Shown in pieces: positions 40,101-49,658 of a stretch of 58,125 bases of DNA. The position numbers and the translations under genes were made by a program. Below the pieces are notes generated by a model. It did not search any database and had not been told where the DNA came from. It was given only the letters and a program-made list of their open reading frames with translations. The DNA is from an uncultured Rhodospirillales bacterium (GTDB lineage Bacteria; Pseudomonadota; Alphaproteobacteria; Azospirillales; Azospirillaceae). Positions within the stretch are counted from its first letter, which is position 1. Every line of letters starts with the position of its first letter. The stretch is taken from assembly GCA_903920145.1 (NCBI GenBank), contig CAIXKV010000218.1:1-58125 (forward strand), written 5' to 3'.

Positions 40101-40403
40101 TTAGACGGCTTCCGCCAAAGAAAGGGTTTCACGATGGAGGCGCTGCCCGATGGCGCTGATGGCGGTGCCGAGATCGGAACGCTCGGCCCGCTCGATCATC
40201 TCGGAAATGGCGATCATCATGCTGGCCACCTCTGAAAGCGTGGTCGGCGTCTGTTCAAGAATCATCGCCTCGTAGCGGGCCCGTTCCTGTTGGATGTTTG
40301 TGATATGGGAATGATTGTGAAGGGCTCGTGCTTCGGCTTCATCTTTGAGCGTATTGTCGATATCGAGCAGCCATCCGGCTGTTTTAACCAACGAAACGGT
40401 CAT
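40101..40403 (-). CDS. small helical protein, 100 aa, unknown
   Basis: No family recognised. Starts MTVSLVKTAGWLLDIDNTLKDEAE, then a helical region ITNIQQERARYEAMILEQ and a C-terminal helix. It is soluble, acidic/amphipathic and has no signal peptide. ATG 40403 is chosen for its GGGAG upstream. It sits alone between the aldo/keto reductase and the Gfo/Idh gene on the opposite strand. Function cannot be inferred. Confidence 0.7.
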   Translation of the reverse strand: MTVSLVKTAGWLLDIDNTLKDEAEARALHNHSHITNIQQERARYEAMILEQTPTTLSEVASMMIAISEMIERAERSDLGTAISAIGQRLHRETLSLAEAV

Positions 40404-40520
40404 GGTCGTTCTCCCGAGTGTGTTGTTCTTTTTGAAGTGCCGTATTTTTTTGACAGCCCCGCACCGTTTCCGTTCGATCGTCATCCCATCATTCGTCACC
40501 AGATAGGAGCCTGTCAGACC

Positions 40521-40536
40521 TTACAGGTACCTGTAA
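40521..40536. promoter_or_regulatory. 16-bp perfect palindrome, possible operator
   Basis: TTACAGGTACCTGTAA, with further CTGT and ACAG copies on both sides, in the gap (40404-40742) between two divergent genes. No other gene in the gap is convincing. Confidence 0.5.
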
Positions 40537-40742
40537 TTTCTTACAGGGGCAAGCCCTTAAAAGCTGCGACAGAATGTCGCACCACATATCCCCTTGATCT
40601 TTCGAAACTTTATCAATCAACAGCGGGAACGCCGCCCGTCGGCTCTCTTCTGTGTCGGATGGCCGGGGCTTTGAGGCCAAGGCCCTTGTCTTGGACCGTT
40701 TCGAGTGGCTAGAACAACCCAGGCGCCAGGGGGGGAGAAAGC

Positions 40743-41741
40743 ATGCGGATCGGGATCATCGGCTGTGGCTTGATTGGGCAAAAGCGGGCAAAGGCGGCAG
40801 CGGCTCACGGTTTGGAGATTATTGGCGCCGCCGATCTGGACCTGACCCGCGCCGAGGCGCTGCTGCGGGGGGCCGGGCCGGCGGGCGCTCAGGGGCGCGC
40901 CACCCGAGAGGCCGCCGAGGTCGTCGCAGCCCGCCCCGATCTGGTGGTGGTAGCCACCACCCATGACCAGTTGGCCGCCCTGTCGCTGGCCGCTCTCGAG
41001 GCCGGCAGTCATGTGCTGGTGGAAAAGCCGGCGGCGCGCACTGCCGAAGAGCTGGCTCCGGTGATTGAAGCCGCCGAGCGGTTGGGACGGGTGGTCAAGG
41101 TTGGCTTTAACCATCGGTTCCATCCGGCATTGCTGCGCGCCCACGAGCTGGTCACATCGGGGGTCTTAGGGCCGCTGATGTATATCCGAGGCCGGTACGG
41201 CCATGGGGGCCGGTTGGGCATGGAAAAAGAATGGCGCTGCGTTCCCGAACTTTCGGGCGGTGGTGAATTGATCGACCAGGGCTCCCACCTGATCGACCTG
41301 TCCCGCTGGTTTCTCGGAGACTTCACCGACGTCCAGGGCATGTTGGGAACGTTGTTTTGGGATATTCCGGTGGATGACAATTGTTTTATGGGGCTGCGCA
41401 CCGACCAGGGGCAGGTCGCTTGGCTGCATGCCACCTGGAGCGAATGGAAAAACCTGTTTTCCTTCGAAATTTATGGCCGTGATGGCAAGCTGCATATCGA
41501 AGGATTGGGCGGTAGTTACGGCACCGAGCGTTTAAGCTGGTACCGGATGTTGCCGGAAATGGGGCCGCCCGAAACCACCATCTGGGAATATCCGTTTGCC
41601 GATCGGTCGTGGGATGCCGAATTTGCCGAGTTGATGACCGCCCTGAAGGAAGGCCGGCAGCCGCTCGGCTCGATCTATGATGCGCGGGCCAATCTTGAAA
41701 TCATTGGCCGGCTCTATCAGAACCAAAAAACGCCGAAGTAA
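40743..41741 (+). CDS. Gfo/Idh/MocA-family oxidoreductase
   Basis: A 332-residue NAD(P)-dependent sugar oxidoreductase. The Rossmann motif is IGIIGCGLIGQKRA near residues 3-16. HVLVEKPAARTAEEL near 95-109 has the catalytic Lys motif EKP. The second-domain segment is GGGELIDQGSHLIDLSRWFLG near 172-192. A purine-rich site (GGGGGAG) precedes the start. It is followed 11 bases later by the heptose kinase gene and probably acts in the same nucleotide-sugar pathway. Substrate unknown. Confidence 0.92.
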   Translation: MRIGIIGCGLIGQKRAKAAAAHGLEIIGAADLDLTRAEALLRGAGPAGAQGRATREAAEVVAARPDLVVVATTHDQLAALSLAALEAGSHVLVEKPAARTAEELAPVIEAAERLGRVVKVGFNHRFHPALLRAHELVTSGVLGPLMYIRGRYGHGGRLGMEKEWRCVPELSGGGELIDQGSHLIDLSRWFLGDFTDVQGMLGTLFWDIPVDDNCFMGLRTDQGQVAWLHATWSEWKNLFSFEIYGRDGKLHIEGLGGSYGTERLSWYRMLPEMGPPETTIWEYPFADRSWDAEFAELMTALKEGRQPLGSIYDARANLEIIGRLYQNQKTPK

Positions 41742-41752
41742 GGACTCTCGCG

Positions 41753-42739
41753 ATGATCATTACCCGCAGCCCATTGCGTATCACGCTGGGCGGGGGCGGC
41801 ACGGATCTGCCGTCCTACTACCGCGACCATGGCGGCTTTCTGATTGCGGCGGCCATCGACAAATATGTTTACATCACACTGCACGAAACCTTCGAGCAGA
41901 TGTATAGCATCAAATACTCGAAGCTAGAGCGGGTGGACTCCGTTGATCGGATTGAACACCCGATCATCCGCGAGGCACTAAAGCTGGTCAACACGGACGG
42001 CTACGCCACGCATCTGGAATTGACCAGCATGGCCGATATTCCCGCCGGGACCGGACTGGGCTCGTCGGGGAGCTTCACCACCGCTTTGCTCAAGGCCTTG
42101 CATGCCCAACGCAAGCATCTGATCCACCCCGAGGCTTTAGCCGAACAGGCCTGTCACATCGAAATTGATCGGTTGGGTGAACCGATCGGCAAGCAAGATC
42201 AGTATATTGCCGCTTATGGCGGCGTGACTTGCTTCCGTTTCAATCAGGATGGCAAGGTCGAAGCGTGGCCGCTCAAGATTTCTCAAGAAATTATGTATAA
42301 TCTTGAAGACAACTTATTGCTGTTCTTCACGGGTTATTCTCGCAGCGCCTCTTCAATTTTGAAGGATCAGGACAGCCGGACTCGTCAATCCGACAATTCC
42401 ATGGTTCAAAACCTGCATTATGTCAAAGACCTGGGGCTACGCAGTCAAGCCGCCCTGGAATCTGGCGATTTGAGGCGGTTCGGTGAACTGATGCATGAGC
42501 ATTGGGAGCATAAGAAGCAACGCTCGGGCGGCATGTCGAACCCGGCCATCGATGTCTGGTACCAGACCGCCATGGCTAACGGTGCCATCGGCGGCAAATT
42601 GATCGGAGCGGGCGGCGGCGGCTTCCTGATGTTCTATACCGAGGACAAGACCCGGCTGCGTCACGCGATGCTTGGGGCAGGCTTGCGCGAAGTCCGGTTC
42701 CGTTTTGATTTCGAGGGAACCAAAGTGGTTGTGCAGTAA
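41753..42739 (+). CDS. hddA: GHMP kinase, D-glycero-D-manno-heptose 7-phosphate kinase-like (HddA)
   Basis: A 328-residue sugar kinase of the GHMP superfamily. Motif 1 is ITLGGGGTDLPSYY (residues 10-23), motif 2 is the ATP loop DIPAGTGLGSSGSFTTALL near 93-111 and motif 3 is IGAGGGGFLMFY near 285-296. It matches HddA-type kinases, which make D,D-heptose 1,7-bisphosphate for GDP-heptose used in surface glycans. The stop overlaps the start of an H2 palindrome. The nucleotidyltransferase 86 bases downstream is the expected partner; gmhA and gmhB are not in the window. Confidence 0.87.
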   Translation: MIITRSPLRITLGGGGTDLPSYYRDHGGFLIAAAIDKYVYITLHETFEQMYSIKYSKLERVDSVDRIEHPIIREALKLVNTDGYATHLELTSMADIPAGTGLGSSGSFTTALLKALHAQRKHLIHPEALAEQACHIEIDRLGEPIGKQDQYIAAYGGVTCFRFNQDGKVEAWPLKISQEIMYNLEDNLLLFFTGYSRSASSILKDQDSRTRQSDNSMVQNLHYVKDLGLRSQAALESGDLRRFGELMHEHWEHKKQRSGGMSNPAIDVWYQTAMANGAIGGKLIGAGGGGFLMFYTEDKTRLRHAMLGAGLREVRFRFDFEGTKVVVQ

Positions 42740-42775
42740 TACCGGCGAGCCTCTTGATTGGCACATCGCCGGTAT
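42739..42775. repeat. stand-alone H2 palindrome, copy 10
   Basis: ATACCGGCGAGC..ATCGCCGGTAT directly after the hddA-like stop. It has the simplest form of H2, with no S spacer. Possible terminator or processing hairpin between hddA and hddC. Confidence 0.88.
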
Positions 42776-42825
42776 AATAACCCTGGGAGCTTCGGCCCCC
42801 TTTTCTCTAAACGGGGCGCTTTGCC

Positions 42826-43539
42826 GTGACTCTTCCTCCGATAGCCATTCTGGCGGGTGGTCTGGCCACCCGGCTGCGACCGATTACCACCACCATTCCC
42901 AAGGCGATGGTCGAAGTCGCAGGAGAGCCGTTCATCGCTCATCAGTTGCGTCTGCTGCGGCGGGAAAACGCTCAAACTGTGGTACTCTGCCTGGGTTATC
43001 TCGGAGAGCAAGTGGCGGAGTTTGTTGGTGACGGCCGTCGGTTCGGCCTGGACGTCCGCTATTCCTTCGATGGGGATCGGTTGTTGGGAACCGGCGGCGC
43101 CCTGCGCAAAGCCCTGCCGATGCTGGGCTCGGCCTTTCTGATTCTCTACGGCGACAGCTATTTGGACTTGGCCTATGCTCCGGTGGTGGACGCTTGGCGC
43201 GCGAGCGGGCTGGATGGCCTGATGACGGTTTATGGGAACGAAGGACGCTGGGACACCAGCAATGTGGTGTTCAGTGAGGGGCGCATTTTGTGCTACAGTA
43301 AGATCCTGCGGGATCCCGAAATGCGTTACATCGATTATGGTTTAGGCGTGCTCACGGCGGAAACGCTCTTGGCGCAACCCAACGATCAGCCCTTTGATTT
43401 GGCACAGATCTACACCGGCCTTGTAGAGGCCGGGCGCTTGGCTGGGTACGAGGTTGGGCATCGCTTCTACGAGATCGGCTCACCCGAGGGCCTTGCCGAA
43501 ACCGATGCTTATCTTCGACAACACGGCGTGCCGGCCTGA
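42826..43539 (+). CDS. hddC: sugar nucleotidyltransferase, HddC-like
   Basis: A 237-residue NDP-sugar pyrophosphorylase. IAILAGGLATRLRPITTTIPKAM near residues 6-28 is the nucleotide-binding motif, FLILYGDSYLDL near 104-115 carries the metal Asp, and LGTGGALRKAL binds the base/ribose. Together with the upstream GHMP kinase it should make GDP-D,D-heptose. A GTG start is used; AT-poor upstream with no strong ribosome site, so the start is moderately sure. Convergent with the response regulator gene. Confidence 0.85.
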   Translation: MTLPPIAILAGGLATRLRPITTTIPKAMVEVAGEPFIAHQLRLLRRENAQTVVLCLGYLGEQVAEFVGDGRRFGLDVRYSFDGDRLLGTGGALRKALPMLGSAFLILYGDSYLDLAYAPVVDAWRASGLDGLMTVYGNEGRWDTSNVVFSEGRILCYSKILRDPEMRYIDYGLGVLTAETLLAQPNDQPFDLAQIYTGLVEAGRLAGYEVGHRFYEIGSPEGLAETDAYLRQHGVPA

Positions 43540-43561
43540 CAGGCCGGCGCCGTTCTGCCGT

Positions 43562-43930
43562 TCAACCGACCAGCCGCTTAATTTCAGAAACCAGATCGTC
43601 ATTGTCGAACGGCTTATAAAGCACCGCATCGGCGCCCCAGGTCTGGGCCAGGGCTGCCGAAACATCGATGGGCTTGCGCATGCCGCCGCCGGAAATGGCA
43701 ATCACCCGGATATTGGCATTGGCGGCGCGCAGGCACTTCAACAGCTCAACGCCGTCAAGGTTGGGCATCCATAAATCGGTGACGATGAGGTCCACGACTT
43801 GGCTATCGAGCAGACTTAGGGCCTCTTTACCGTCGGCGGCTTCTATCACCTGATAGCCGGTGGCTTCCAAGGCGGCGCGAATCGAAAGCCGAACGGCCGG
43901 TACGTCATCAACGAGCAGGATGCGTTTCAT
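43562..43930 (-). CDS. single-domain response regulator (CheY-like)
   Basis: A 122-residue receiver. It has acidic DD at residues 7-8, phospho-acceptor Asp near 52 in LIVTDLWMPNLDG, conserved Ser/Thr in VIAISGGG and Lys near 105 in VLYKPFDND. No output domain is attached. It stands alone between nucleotidyltransferase and GT2 genes. Partner kinase unknown. Confidence 0.9.
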   Translation of the reverse strand: MKRILLVDDVPAVRLSIRAALEATGYQVIEAADGKEALSLLDSQVVDLIVTDLWMPNLDGVELLKCLRAANANIRVIAISGGGMRKPIDVSAALAQTWGADAVLYKPFDNDDLVSEIKRLVG

Positions 43931-44126
43931 GGATGCTTGCCCTGTCCAACAGAGTTTCCGGGACCAACCCGGCGAAAAGAAAAGGTGTCACCCGACCCGA
44001 GATCGCGCGACGTTCCGGTCACGACGAACGCGCCGAGACGAGGAGAATAGCATATAAGAGCCTTAAGCCAACGTCCGGCACGCTCCTGGGCGTTTTCGTC
44101 GCGCATCCCTTCGCTCACGAAGCATC

Positions 44127-45014
44127 ATGTCCACTGTCTCGATCATCATTCCGGTTTATAACCGCACGGCTACATTGTCTCGCGCCATCATTAGCGTGCT
44201 AGACCAGGATTTTACCGACTGGGAACTGATCCTTGTCGATGATGGTTCCACCGATGGTGGAGCCGAAGCCGTTCTTGCTGGTGGAATCTGGGGGACAGAC
44301 TCTCGCATCCAGGTTATTCGCCATTCGGCCAATAAAGGCGCACCGGCGGCTCGCAATACGGGTCTTGCGGCAGCCCGAGGAGCGTTGATTGCCTTTCTGG
44401 ATTCCGACGACGAATGGCTGCCGGGCAAGCTGTCGGCCCAGGTGTCCGCGCTGAATCAGGCTCCTGATCGCGTGGGGGCGCTGGTGACGGGGTTTATTCT
44501 GCATCGTTTGGCCACCGGCGGTCGGTTTGAACGGAGCCCAGCCGCCGATGGAACCGGGTTGGCGGCGTTGCTGGACGGATGCACGGTCTCGCCGGGTTCG
44601 ACTTTGCTGGCTCGGCGGGCTTGTTTCGAACGGATTGGTGGTTTCGCCGAAGACCTACCGCGTTTCGAAGACTGGGATTGGCTGTTGCGCCTAATCGAGC
44701 GGTATGATTTGGATAGCCTGCCCCAAATGGGCGCGGTGGTTCATTTGGGCGGGTTCGCGGCACGGGCGCGGGTCGAAGAAGCCGCTGCTTTGTTGTGGCA
44801 ACGTCAACGGGACCGGATAGGCCGGTTGGGCGGGGCTGCGGCCCAGCGTCGGTTTCGGGCTTCGTTGGCCCTGGAATGCGCCGTGGCGGCCCGCCGAACC
44901 GGCGCGCCGGTTGCGGCGGGGATTGCCGGCCTGACCGCATTGTGCTTTTCACCGGCCCGCGTGGCGCGGTTGTTGGGCCGGGGCGTGCGGCGGGTGAGGC
45001 AGCGGGATTTGTAA
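44127..45014 (+). CDS. family 2 glycosyltransferase
   Basis: A 295-residue GT-A-fold transferase. VSIIIPVYNRTATLSRAI near residues 3-20, LILVDDGSTDGG near 33-44, GAPAARNTGLAAARGALIAFLDSDDEW (DxD metal motif) near 71-97, then a catalytic acidic pair in FEDWDWLLRLIERYD near 185-200. The C-terminal 60 residues are Arg/Ala-rich and may lie at the membrane. It likely builds a surface or protein-linked glycan from the nucleotide sugars made nearby. Confidence 0.9.
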   Translation: MSTVSIIIPVYNRTATLSRAIISVLDQDFTDWELILVDDGSTDGGAEAVLAGGIWGTDSRIQVIRHSANKGAPAARNTGLAAARGALIAFLDSDDEWLPGKLSAQVSALNQAPDRVGALVTGFILHRLATGGRFERSPAADGTGLAALLDGCTVSPGSTLLARRACFERIGGFAEDLPRFEDWDWLLRLIERYDLDSLPQMGAVVHLGGFAARARVEEAAALLWQRQRDRIGRLGGAAAQRRFRASLALECAVAARRTGAPVAAGIAGLTALCFSPARVARLLGRGVRRVRQRDL

Positions 45015-45315
45015 TCCCGCGCGGGTACCGGGGTTGCGACGGCGGCTCGGGGCGCTCTCTGTGCCCGCTCGGCGTCTGGGCGCCCTGTTTTATGAGAATT
45101 TTGCCACGGCCATTGCGAGGAGGCTGCCGACTCCTGATCGTTTGTCGTACATTCGCCTGACCATCCGGTGCTTATTATGGATAGGATTGGGCGAACGTGC
45201 GGCGGCTGTCTCTTGGCGCCGTTGTCATTCGGGGGTATACCGGACTCGAATGGGGCTGGGGGCTTGATCATCAAGCCGGTCTGACTCGGGCACGGCGGCA
45301 ACAGCCGGGGGCGAT

Positions 45316-47490
45316 GTGAAACAGGCGGATATCGGTAAGCTCGGCAAATACGACATTGAAGGCGAACTGGGCAAGGGCGCCATGGGTGTCGTCTATAAGG
45401 GCAAGGATCCCTTCATCGAGCGTTTCGTGGCCCTGAAGACGGTGCGCGCGGATATGCTGAGGGCTGAAGACCCAGAAGCAACCTCCGCTCAAATCACGCG
45501 TTTTAAACGCGAGGCTCGTGCCGCTGGACGCCTCAATCACCCGAATATTGTCGGTATCTACGAATATGGTGAGGATGACGGCACGGCGTTTATCGCCATG
45601 GAGTTCATCGAAGGCCGCGATCTGAAGGACTATTTCGACAAAGAGGAACGGTTCGAGGTCAAGACCATTGTCCGTATTATGGGCGATGTCCTATCGGCCC
45701 TTGATTACGCTCATCACCACGGCATCGTTCATCGGGACATCAAGCCCGCCAACATCATGCTGACCGATGACGGCGTGGTGAAGATCACTGACTTCGGCAT
45801 TGCTCGTCTCGAGTCGTCCAACTTGACCCAGGTTGGCGCGGTGATGGGCACGCCCAGCTACATGTCGCCCGAACAGTTCATGGGCCAACAGGTTGATGGC
45901 CGATCCGATATTTTTTCATCCGGCGCCGTCTTGTATCAGCTCTTGACCGGAGAAAAACCCTTCACCGGCAGCTTGACCACCGTTATGCATCGGGTTTTGC
46001 ACAGTCAACCCGAACGGCCATCGGCCTTAAATGTGCAGATTCCACGCGCCTTTGATCAGGTGGTGGAAAAAGCCATGGCGAAGCGTCCCGAGGATCGGTA
46101 CCAAAGCGCCGCCGAATTCGCTCAGGCCTTGCGGGACGCCGCCGAACGCCGGTTGTCCGCTGCTGCCGTTGCTGACGGTGCCGCCATAGATGACGGCACA
46201 ACCCTGATGCCCGGCAGATTGAGCGAGGACAGCCCGCTTTCGGCTCCGGCCTTATCCCAGGAGGAAACCGTTCAACGGCCTCCGGTGATGATGCCCGCCG
46301 GAGAGCTGTCGGTTAGGGGCGGGCCGGGTCGGGGACCGGATTGGAACGGCTATTCAGGCGAGTCCAGAGGCGAGCGCCGGAGAGGCCGGCGAGGGTTGGT
46401 CGCCGTCGTCGGAGCGGCCCTCGTCGCGGGCGGGATCGGGGGATGGTTGGCGATGAGTCCCCATCATGGCGGCCCAGGTCCGGATAAGGGCGTCGTGAGG
46501 GCGGCGTCGGGAGATCAGGGGCCCCCAACCCCGACCTCGCCCGTCGCCGAAGCCAAACATTTGGCCGAAGAAAAGGCCCAGGCCGAACAGGCCGCCGCCG
46601 ATGCCGCACGTCTAGCCGAAGCACGGGCCCGCGCCGAACAGGCCGCCGCCGAGGCCAAGCGACAGGCCGAGGCCCAGGCGCGGGCTGAACAGGCGGCGCT
46701 GGAGGCCCAGCATCTAGCGGAAGCCCAAGCGCGGGCCGAGCAGGCGGCGATTGAAGCCAAGCGGCAGGCCGACGAGCGGGTGCGGGCTCAACAGGCGGCC
46801 ATGACCGAAGCGGTTTTGGGGTCAATTCGCACGGTGGTGAACCGGGCCCCCTGTTCCTTGCTGCGGGCCGATCCTGGCACAGACGGAACCATTATGGTGA
46901 CGGGCGCGATGGGGGAAGGCAACTCGGAGGCTCAATTACGCGCCCTGATCGGGGGGAGCGTGACCGGAGCGGCCTACACCGTCAAGACCGAGACTGTGAG
47001 CCCGATTTTATGTGACTCTTTGGATATGATCAGTTCGTTGCGCGAGCGCAATCAAGGGCTGTCTCAACCGGTTCAACTTCAGCCGATCAACGCCGGAGCG
47101 GTCTATAAAGATCGCCAAAACCTGATTTTAGACCTGCATGGACCGAGCTTTCCGGCCTATCTTCAGGTTGATTACTTTACCCTTGAGGGCTATGTCGTGC
47201 ATCTCTGGCCCAATGGCCTGGAAAAAGAGCATAAGCTGGGGGCCGGAGGACAGCGCAAGCTGGGCGATCCCGCCGGTGGCGGGCGGTTCTGGACCGTCGG
47301 GCAACCTTTCGGACGGGAATTGGTGGTCGCCATCGCCAGCGCCAAGCCGTTGTTCCCGGCGTTGCGGCCAGAAGCCGAACAGGCGACCGGCTATCTGACC
47401 GAACTGCGAAAGGCTTTGAGCGGCGCGGAAGGGAATCCGGGCGCGCTGCCCGTCGCCACCGCACTCTTCATCACCACGGTTCCCAACTGA
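45316..47490 (+). CDS. membrane Ser/Thr protein kinase with DUF4384-like sensor
   Basis: A 724-residue protein. Residues 9-275 are an STPK domain (GELGKGAMGVVYKGKD, catalytic HRDIKPANIM near 138-147, DFG in ITDFGIARLE, activation loop). A TM segment lies near 362-380. An Ala/Glu/Arg coiled coil with EQAAAEAKRQAEAQARA-type repeats covers about 415-495. The C-terminal 220 residues resemble the DUF4384 or related extracytoplasmic sensor (LDLHGPSFPAYLQVDYFTLEGYVVHLWPN). A GTG start is used; the nearby ATG is followed by TGA. The gap 45015-45315 contains a degenerate S-like piece and a GGCTTGAT-CATCAAGCC hairpin. Substrate and signal unknown. Confidence 0.88.
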   Translation: MKQADIGKLGKYDIEGELGKGAMGVVYKGKDPFIERFVALKTVRADMLRAEDPEATSAQITRFKREARAAGRLNHPNIVGIYEYGEDDGTAFIAMEFIEGRDLKDYFDKEERFEVKTIVRIMGDVLSALDYAHHHGIVHRDIKPANIMLTDDGVVKITDFGIARLESSNLTQVGAVMGTPSYMSPEQFMGQQVDGRSDIFSSGAVLYQLLTGEKPFTGSLTTVMHRVLHSQPERPSALNVQIPRAFDQVVEKAMAKRPEDRYQSAAEFAQALRDAAERRLSAAAVADGAAIDDGTTLMPGRLSEDSPLSAPALSQEETVQRPPVMMPAGELSVRGGPGRGPDWNGYSGESRGERRRGRRGLVAVVGAALVAGGIGGWLAMSPHHGGPGPDKGVVRAASGDQGPPTPTSPVAEAKHLAEEKAQAEQAAADAARLAEARARAEQAAAEAKRQAEAQARAEQAALEAQHLAEAQARAEQAAIEAKRQADERVRAQQAAMTEAVLGSIRTVVNRAPCSLLRADPGTDGTIMVTGAMGEGNSEAQLRALIGGSVTGAAYTVKTETVSPILCDSLDMISSLRERNQGLSQPVQLQPINAGAVYKDRQNLILDLHGPSFPAYLQVDYFTLEGYVVHLWPNGLEKEHKLGAGGQRKLGDPAGGGRFWTVGQPFGRELVVAIASAKPLFPALRPEAEQATGYLTELRKALSGAEGNPGALPVATALFITTVPN

Positions 47491-47536
47491 ACCGGCGTTT
47501 CAACAGAATTAGCATTTCGATCACGAAGGGTTTGTC

Positions 47537-48979
47537 ATGGCCGGTCTCTCGGGTCATCGAAGGATTCATCCTGTCCTGTTGTCTGGCGGCGCTGGGGCTC
47601 GCTTATGGCCAATGTCGCGCGAGCAATTCCCTAAACAGTTGCTCAATCTGACCTCCGACCGCTCGATGATTCAGGAGACGGTGCGGAGAGTGGCCGATAC
47701 CACTCGTTTTGCACCGCCCATTGTGATCTGCAACGAAAAACACCGTTTTGTGATTGCGGACCAGTTGAGCCAGATGGCCGGCGTGCCGGCGCCAACCATC
47801 ATCTTGGAGCCGGTTGGCCGCAACACGGCAGCGGCGGTGGCGGTGGCGGCCCTGCGGATCGTCAATCATGATCCCGACGCCTTGATGCTGGTCCTGCCTG
47901 CCGATCATCTGATCCGCGATGAACGCGCCTTCCTAGCGGCAGTCGAGCGGGCGGCGGTGGCGGCATCCGCCGGGCATCTTGTGACCTTCGGCATCACGCC
48001 GACCGCCCCCGAAACCGGATATGGCTATATCCAGCAGGGGCCGGCTCTGGCGGGATTGGACGGGGTTCATGCCGTCGCGGCCTTTGTCGAAAAGCCCCCT
48101 CGAGCCACTGCCGAAGCCTATGTTGCCGGTGGCGTCCATTTCTGGAACAGCGGCATGTTTCTGTTTCCGGCGGCGGTGGTGCTGGCGGAGTTGGAACGCT
48201 TTGAGCCGGCGGTGGTGGCGGCCTGCTCCCGCGCCATCGCCGAAGCTATGGTCGATTTGGACTTTTTCCGGTTGGATGCGACGGCCTTTGCGGCGGCGCC
48301 CAGCACCTCTATCGACTATGCGGTGATGGAGCGCACCGACCGGGCCGCCATGGTTCCGGCGAGCATCGGCTGGACCGATGTCGGTGCCTGGTCGGCCTTG
48401 TGGGAGATCGGCGACAAGGACCAGGCCGGCAATGTTCAGATCGGCGACGTGGTGACGTTGGGCAGCAGCAACTGTTACATCCGTAGCGAGGGGATGTTGA
48501 CGGCGGCGGTGGGGGTGGACGACACCGTCATCGTGGTCACCGACGACGCGGTGCTGGTGGCCTCTCGAGACCGGGTCAGCGAGGTCAAGACCCTGGTGGA
48601 CGAGATGAAGCGTCAGGGGCGCACCGAGCCGATCAATCATCGCAAGGTCCATCGGCCTTGGGGATTCTATCAAGGATTGCATTCTGGAGATCGCTTCCAG
48701 GTCAAGCGGCTGACCGTCAATCCGGGCGCCCAATTATCCCTTCAGTTGCATTACCATCGTGCCGAGCATTGGGTGGTGGTCAATGGGACCGCTCTGGTGA
48801 CGCGCGGGGAAGAACAGGTGTTGCTGCGGGAAAATGAATCGATGTTCATTCCGTTGGGCACGCCGCACCGCTTGGAGAATCCAGGCCGAGTTCCGCTCAA
48901 CCTGATTGAGGTGCAATCGGGAGCCTATTTAGGCGAGGACGATATTGTGCGTCTGAATGATACCTATGGGCGGGTCTAG
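47537..48979 (+). CDS. manC: mannose-1-phosphate guanylyltransferase / mannose-6-phosphate isomerase
   Basis: A 480-residue bifunctional enzyme of the ManC/XanB type. The nucleotidyltransferase domain (1-350) has PVLLSGGAGARLWPMSREQFPKQ near residues 12-34 and VEKP near 177. The C-terminal cupin domain (360-475) carries QLSLQLHYHRAEHWVVVNGTALV and a PHRLENPG metal-binding segment. It makes GDP-mannose, the precursor for GDP-fucose and other surface sugars. It fits the neighbouring glycan genes, including the fucosyltransferase-like gene. Confidence 0.95.
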   Translation: MAGLSGHRRIHPVLLSGGAGARLWPMSREQFPKQLLNLTSDRSMIQETVRRVADTTRFAPPIVICNEKHRFVIADQLSQMAGVPAPTIILEPVGRNTAAAVAVAALRIVNHDPDALMLVLPADHLIRDERAFLAAVERAAVAASAGHLVTFGITPTAPETGYGYIQQGPALAGLDGVHAVAAFVEKPPRATAEAYVAGGVHFWNSGMFLFPAAVVLAELERFEPAVVAACSRAIAEAMVDLDFFRLDATAFAAAPSTSIDYAVMERTDRAAMVPASIGWTDVGAWSALWEIGDKDQAGNVQIGDVVTLGSSNCYIRSEGMLTAAVGVDDTVIVVTDDAVLVASRDRVSEVKTLVDEMKRQGRTEPINHRKVHRPWGFYQGLHSGDRFQVKRLTVNPGAQLSLQLHYHRAEHWVVVNGTALVTRGEEQVLLRENESMFIPLGTPHRLENPGRVPLNLIEVQSGAYLGEDDIVRLNDTYGRV

Positions 48980-49002
48980 GGTCTTTCCTGGGCTTTGCCC
49001 AC

Positions 49003-49058
49003 ACCCGCCCGGCGTCTGAGGGCAGCCTTGATGAGTCAACATCAAGGCTCGAGGGTAT
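49003..49058. repeat. partial S plus H1, copy 11
   Basis: ACCCGCCCGGCGTCTGAGGG followed by the H1 half CCTTGATGAGTCAACATCAAGG and GGGTAT, after manC and before the minus-strand gene at 49145. Confidence 0.85.
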
Positions 49059-49144
49059 ACCCCCACAGCACCTTGAGGCTCAGGAGGCCATGCTCTCGGC
49101 CTCCGATCCCAGTCCACTTAACACTGCAAATCCACTGAGTACTG

Positions 49145-49555
49145 TTAGTACTGGTTGACGTCCTTGGAGTCGACCTGACCGCTAAGACGGGTTCTGATAT
49201 GGGACCAGGACACGCCAAAGGATAGGATCGTGGCAAACAAGGTTCCGACCACGGTAGCCACCGCGTCGGGATTGTTCAAATCCAGCAGGTTGTAATCCAC
49301 CAGAGTCCAGACCAGGGCGGTTAACGACGCTGCCGAGGTGGCAACCCCGACCGGCCCCAGTGACCGCCAAATGGCAATGGCGAAGACACCATAGGACGTC
49401 AGCAGACTGACGCCGACGAAACTTTTCAAGGGCCAGTTCTCGGCTCCGGCCCCAGTCACCCAGTGATAATACGAGTATCCCGAGGCGTTATAGGTGGCAA
49501 AGACGATGAACATGGCCAACACCCAGCGGACCAGGAAACTCGAGGCATTGAACAT
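49145..49555 (-). CDS. small membrane protein, DUF6524-like
   Basis: A 136-residue membrane protein with about four helices (LVRWVLAMFIVFATYNASGYSYYHW, LLTSYGVFAIAIWRSLG, ASLTALVWTLVDYNLL, TVVGTLFATILSFGV). It resembles the DUF6524 family by layout. It follows the His-rich membrane protein gene with 103 bases between. Function unknown. Confidence 0.7.
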   Translation of the reverse strand: MFNASSFLVRWVLAMFIVFATYNASGYSYYHWVTGAGAENWPLKSFVGVSLLTSYGVFAIAIWRSLGPVGVATSAASLTALVWTLVDYNLLDLNNPDAVATVVGTLFATILSFGVSWSHIRTRLSGQVDSKDVNQY

Positions 49556-49658
49556 GGCCGGAACCCATGAGCTGACGGTGGCTTGCGCCGAAGATCGTAA
49601 CGATTAGAAGAAGGAGGAAGCGGCGGCTCTGACGCTGCCGTCCTCCCTAAAGCTCGTC

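Noticed and set aside
40489-40680. 63-residue minus-strand frame before the Gfo/Idh gene
   Set aside because: Ends in the palindrome region; no clear start signal or similarity. Kept out, though a small protein cannot be fully excluded.
46560-46800. Repeating EQAA/AEAKRQAEA codons in the kinase gene as a DNA repeat or CRISPR-like array
   Set aside because: The periodicity is explained by a coiled-coil linker in the protein; there are no spacers.
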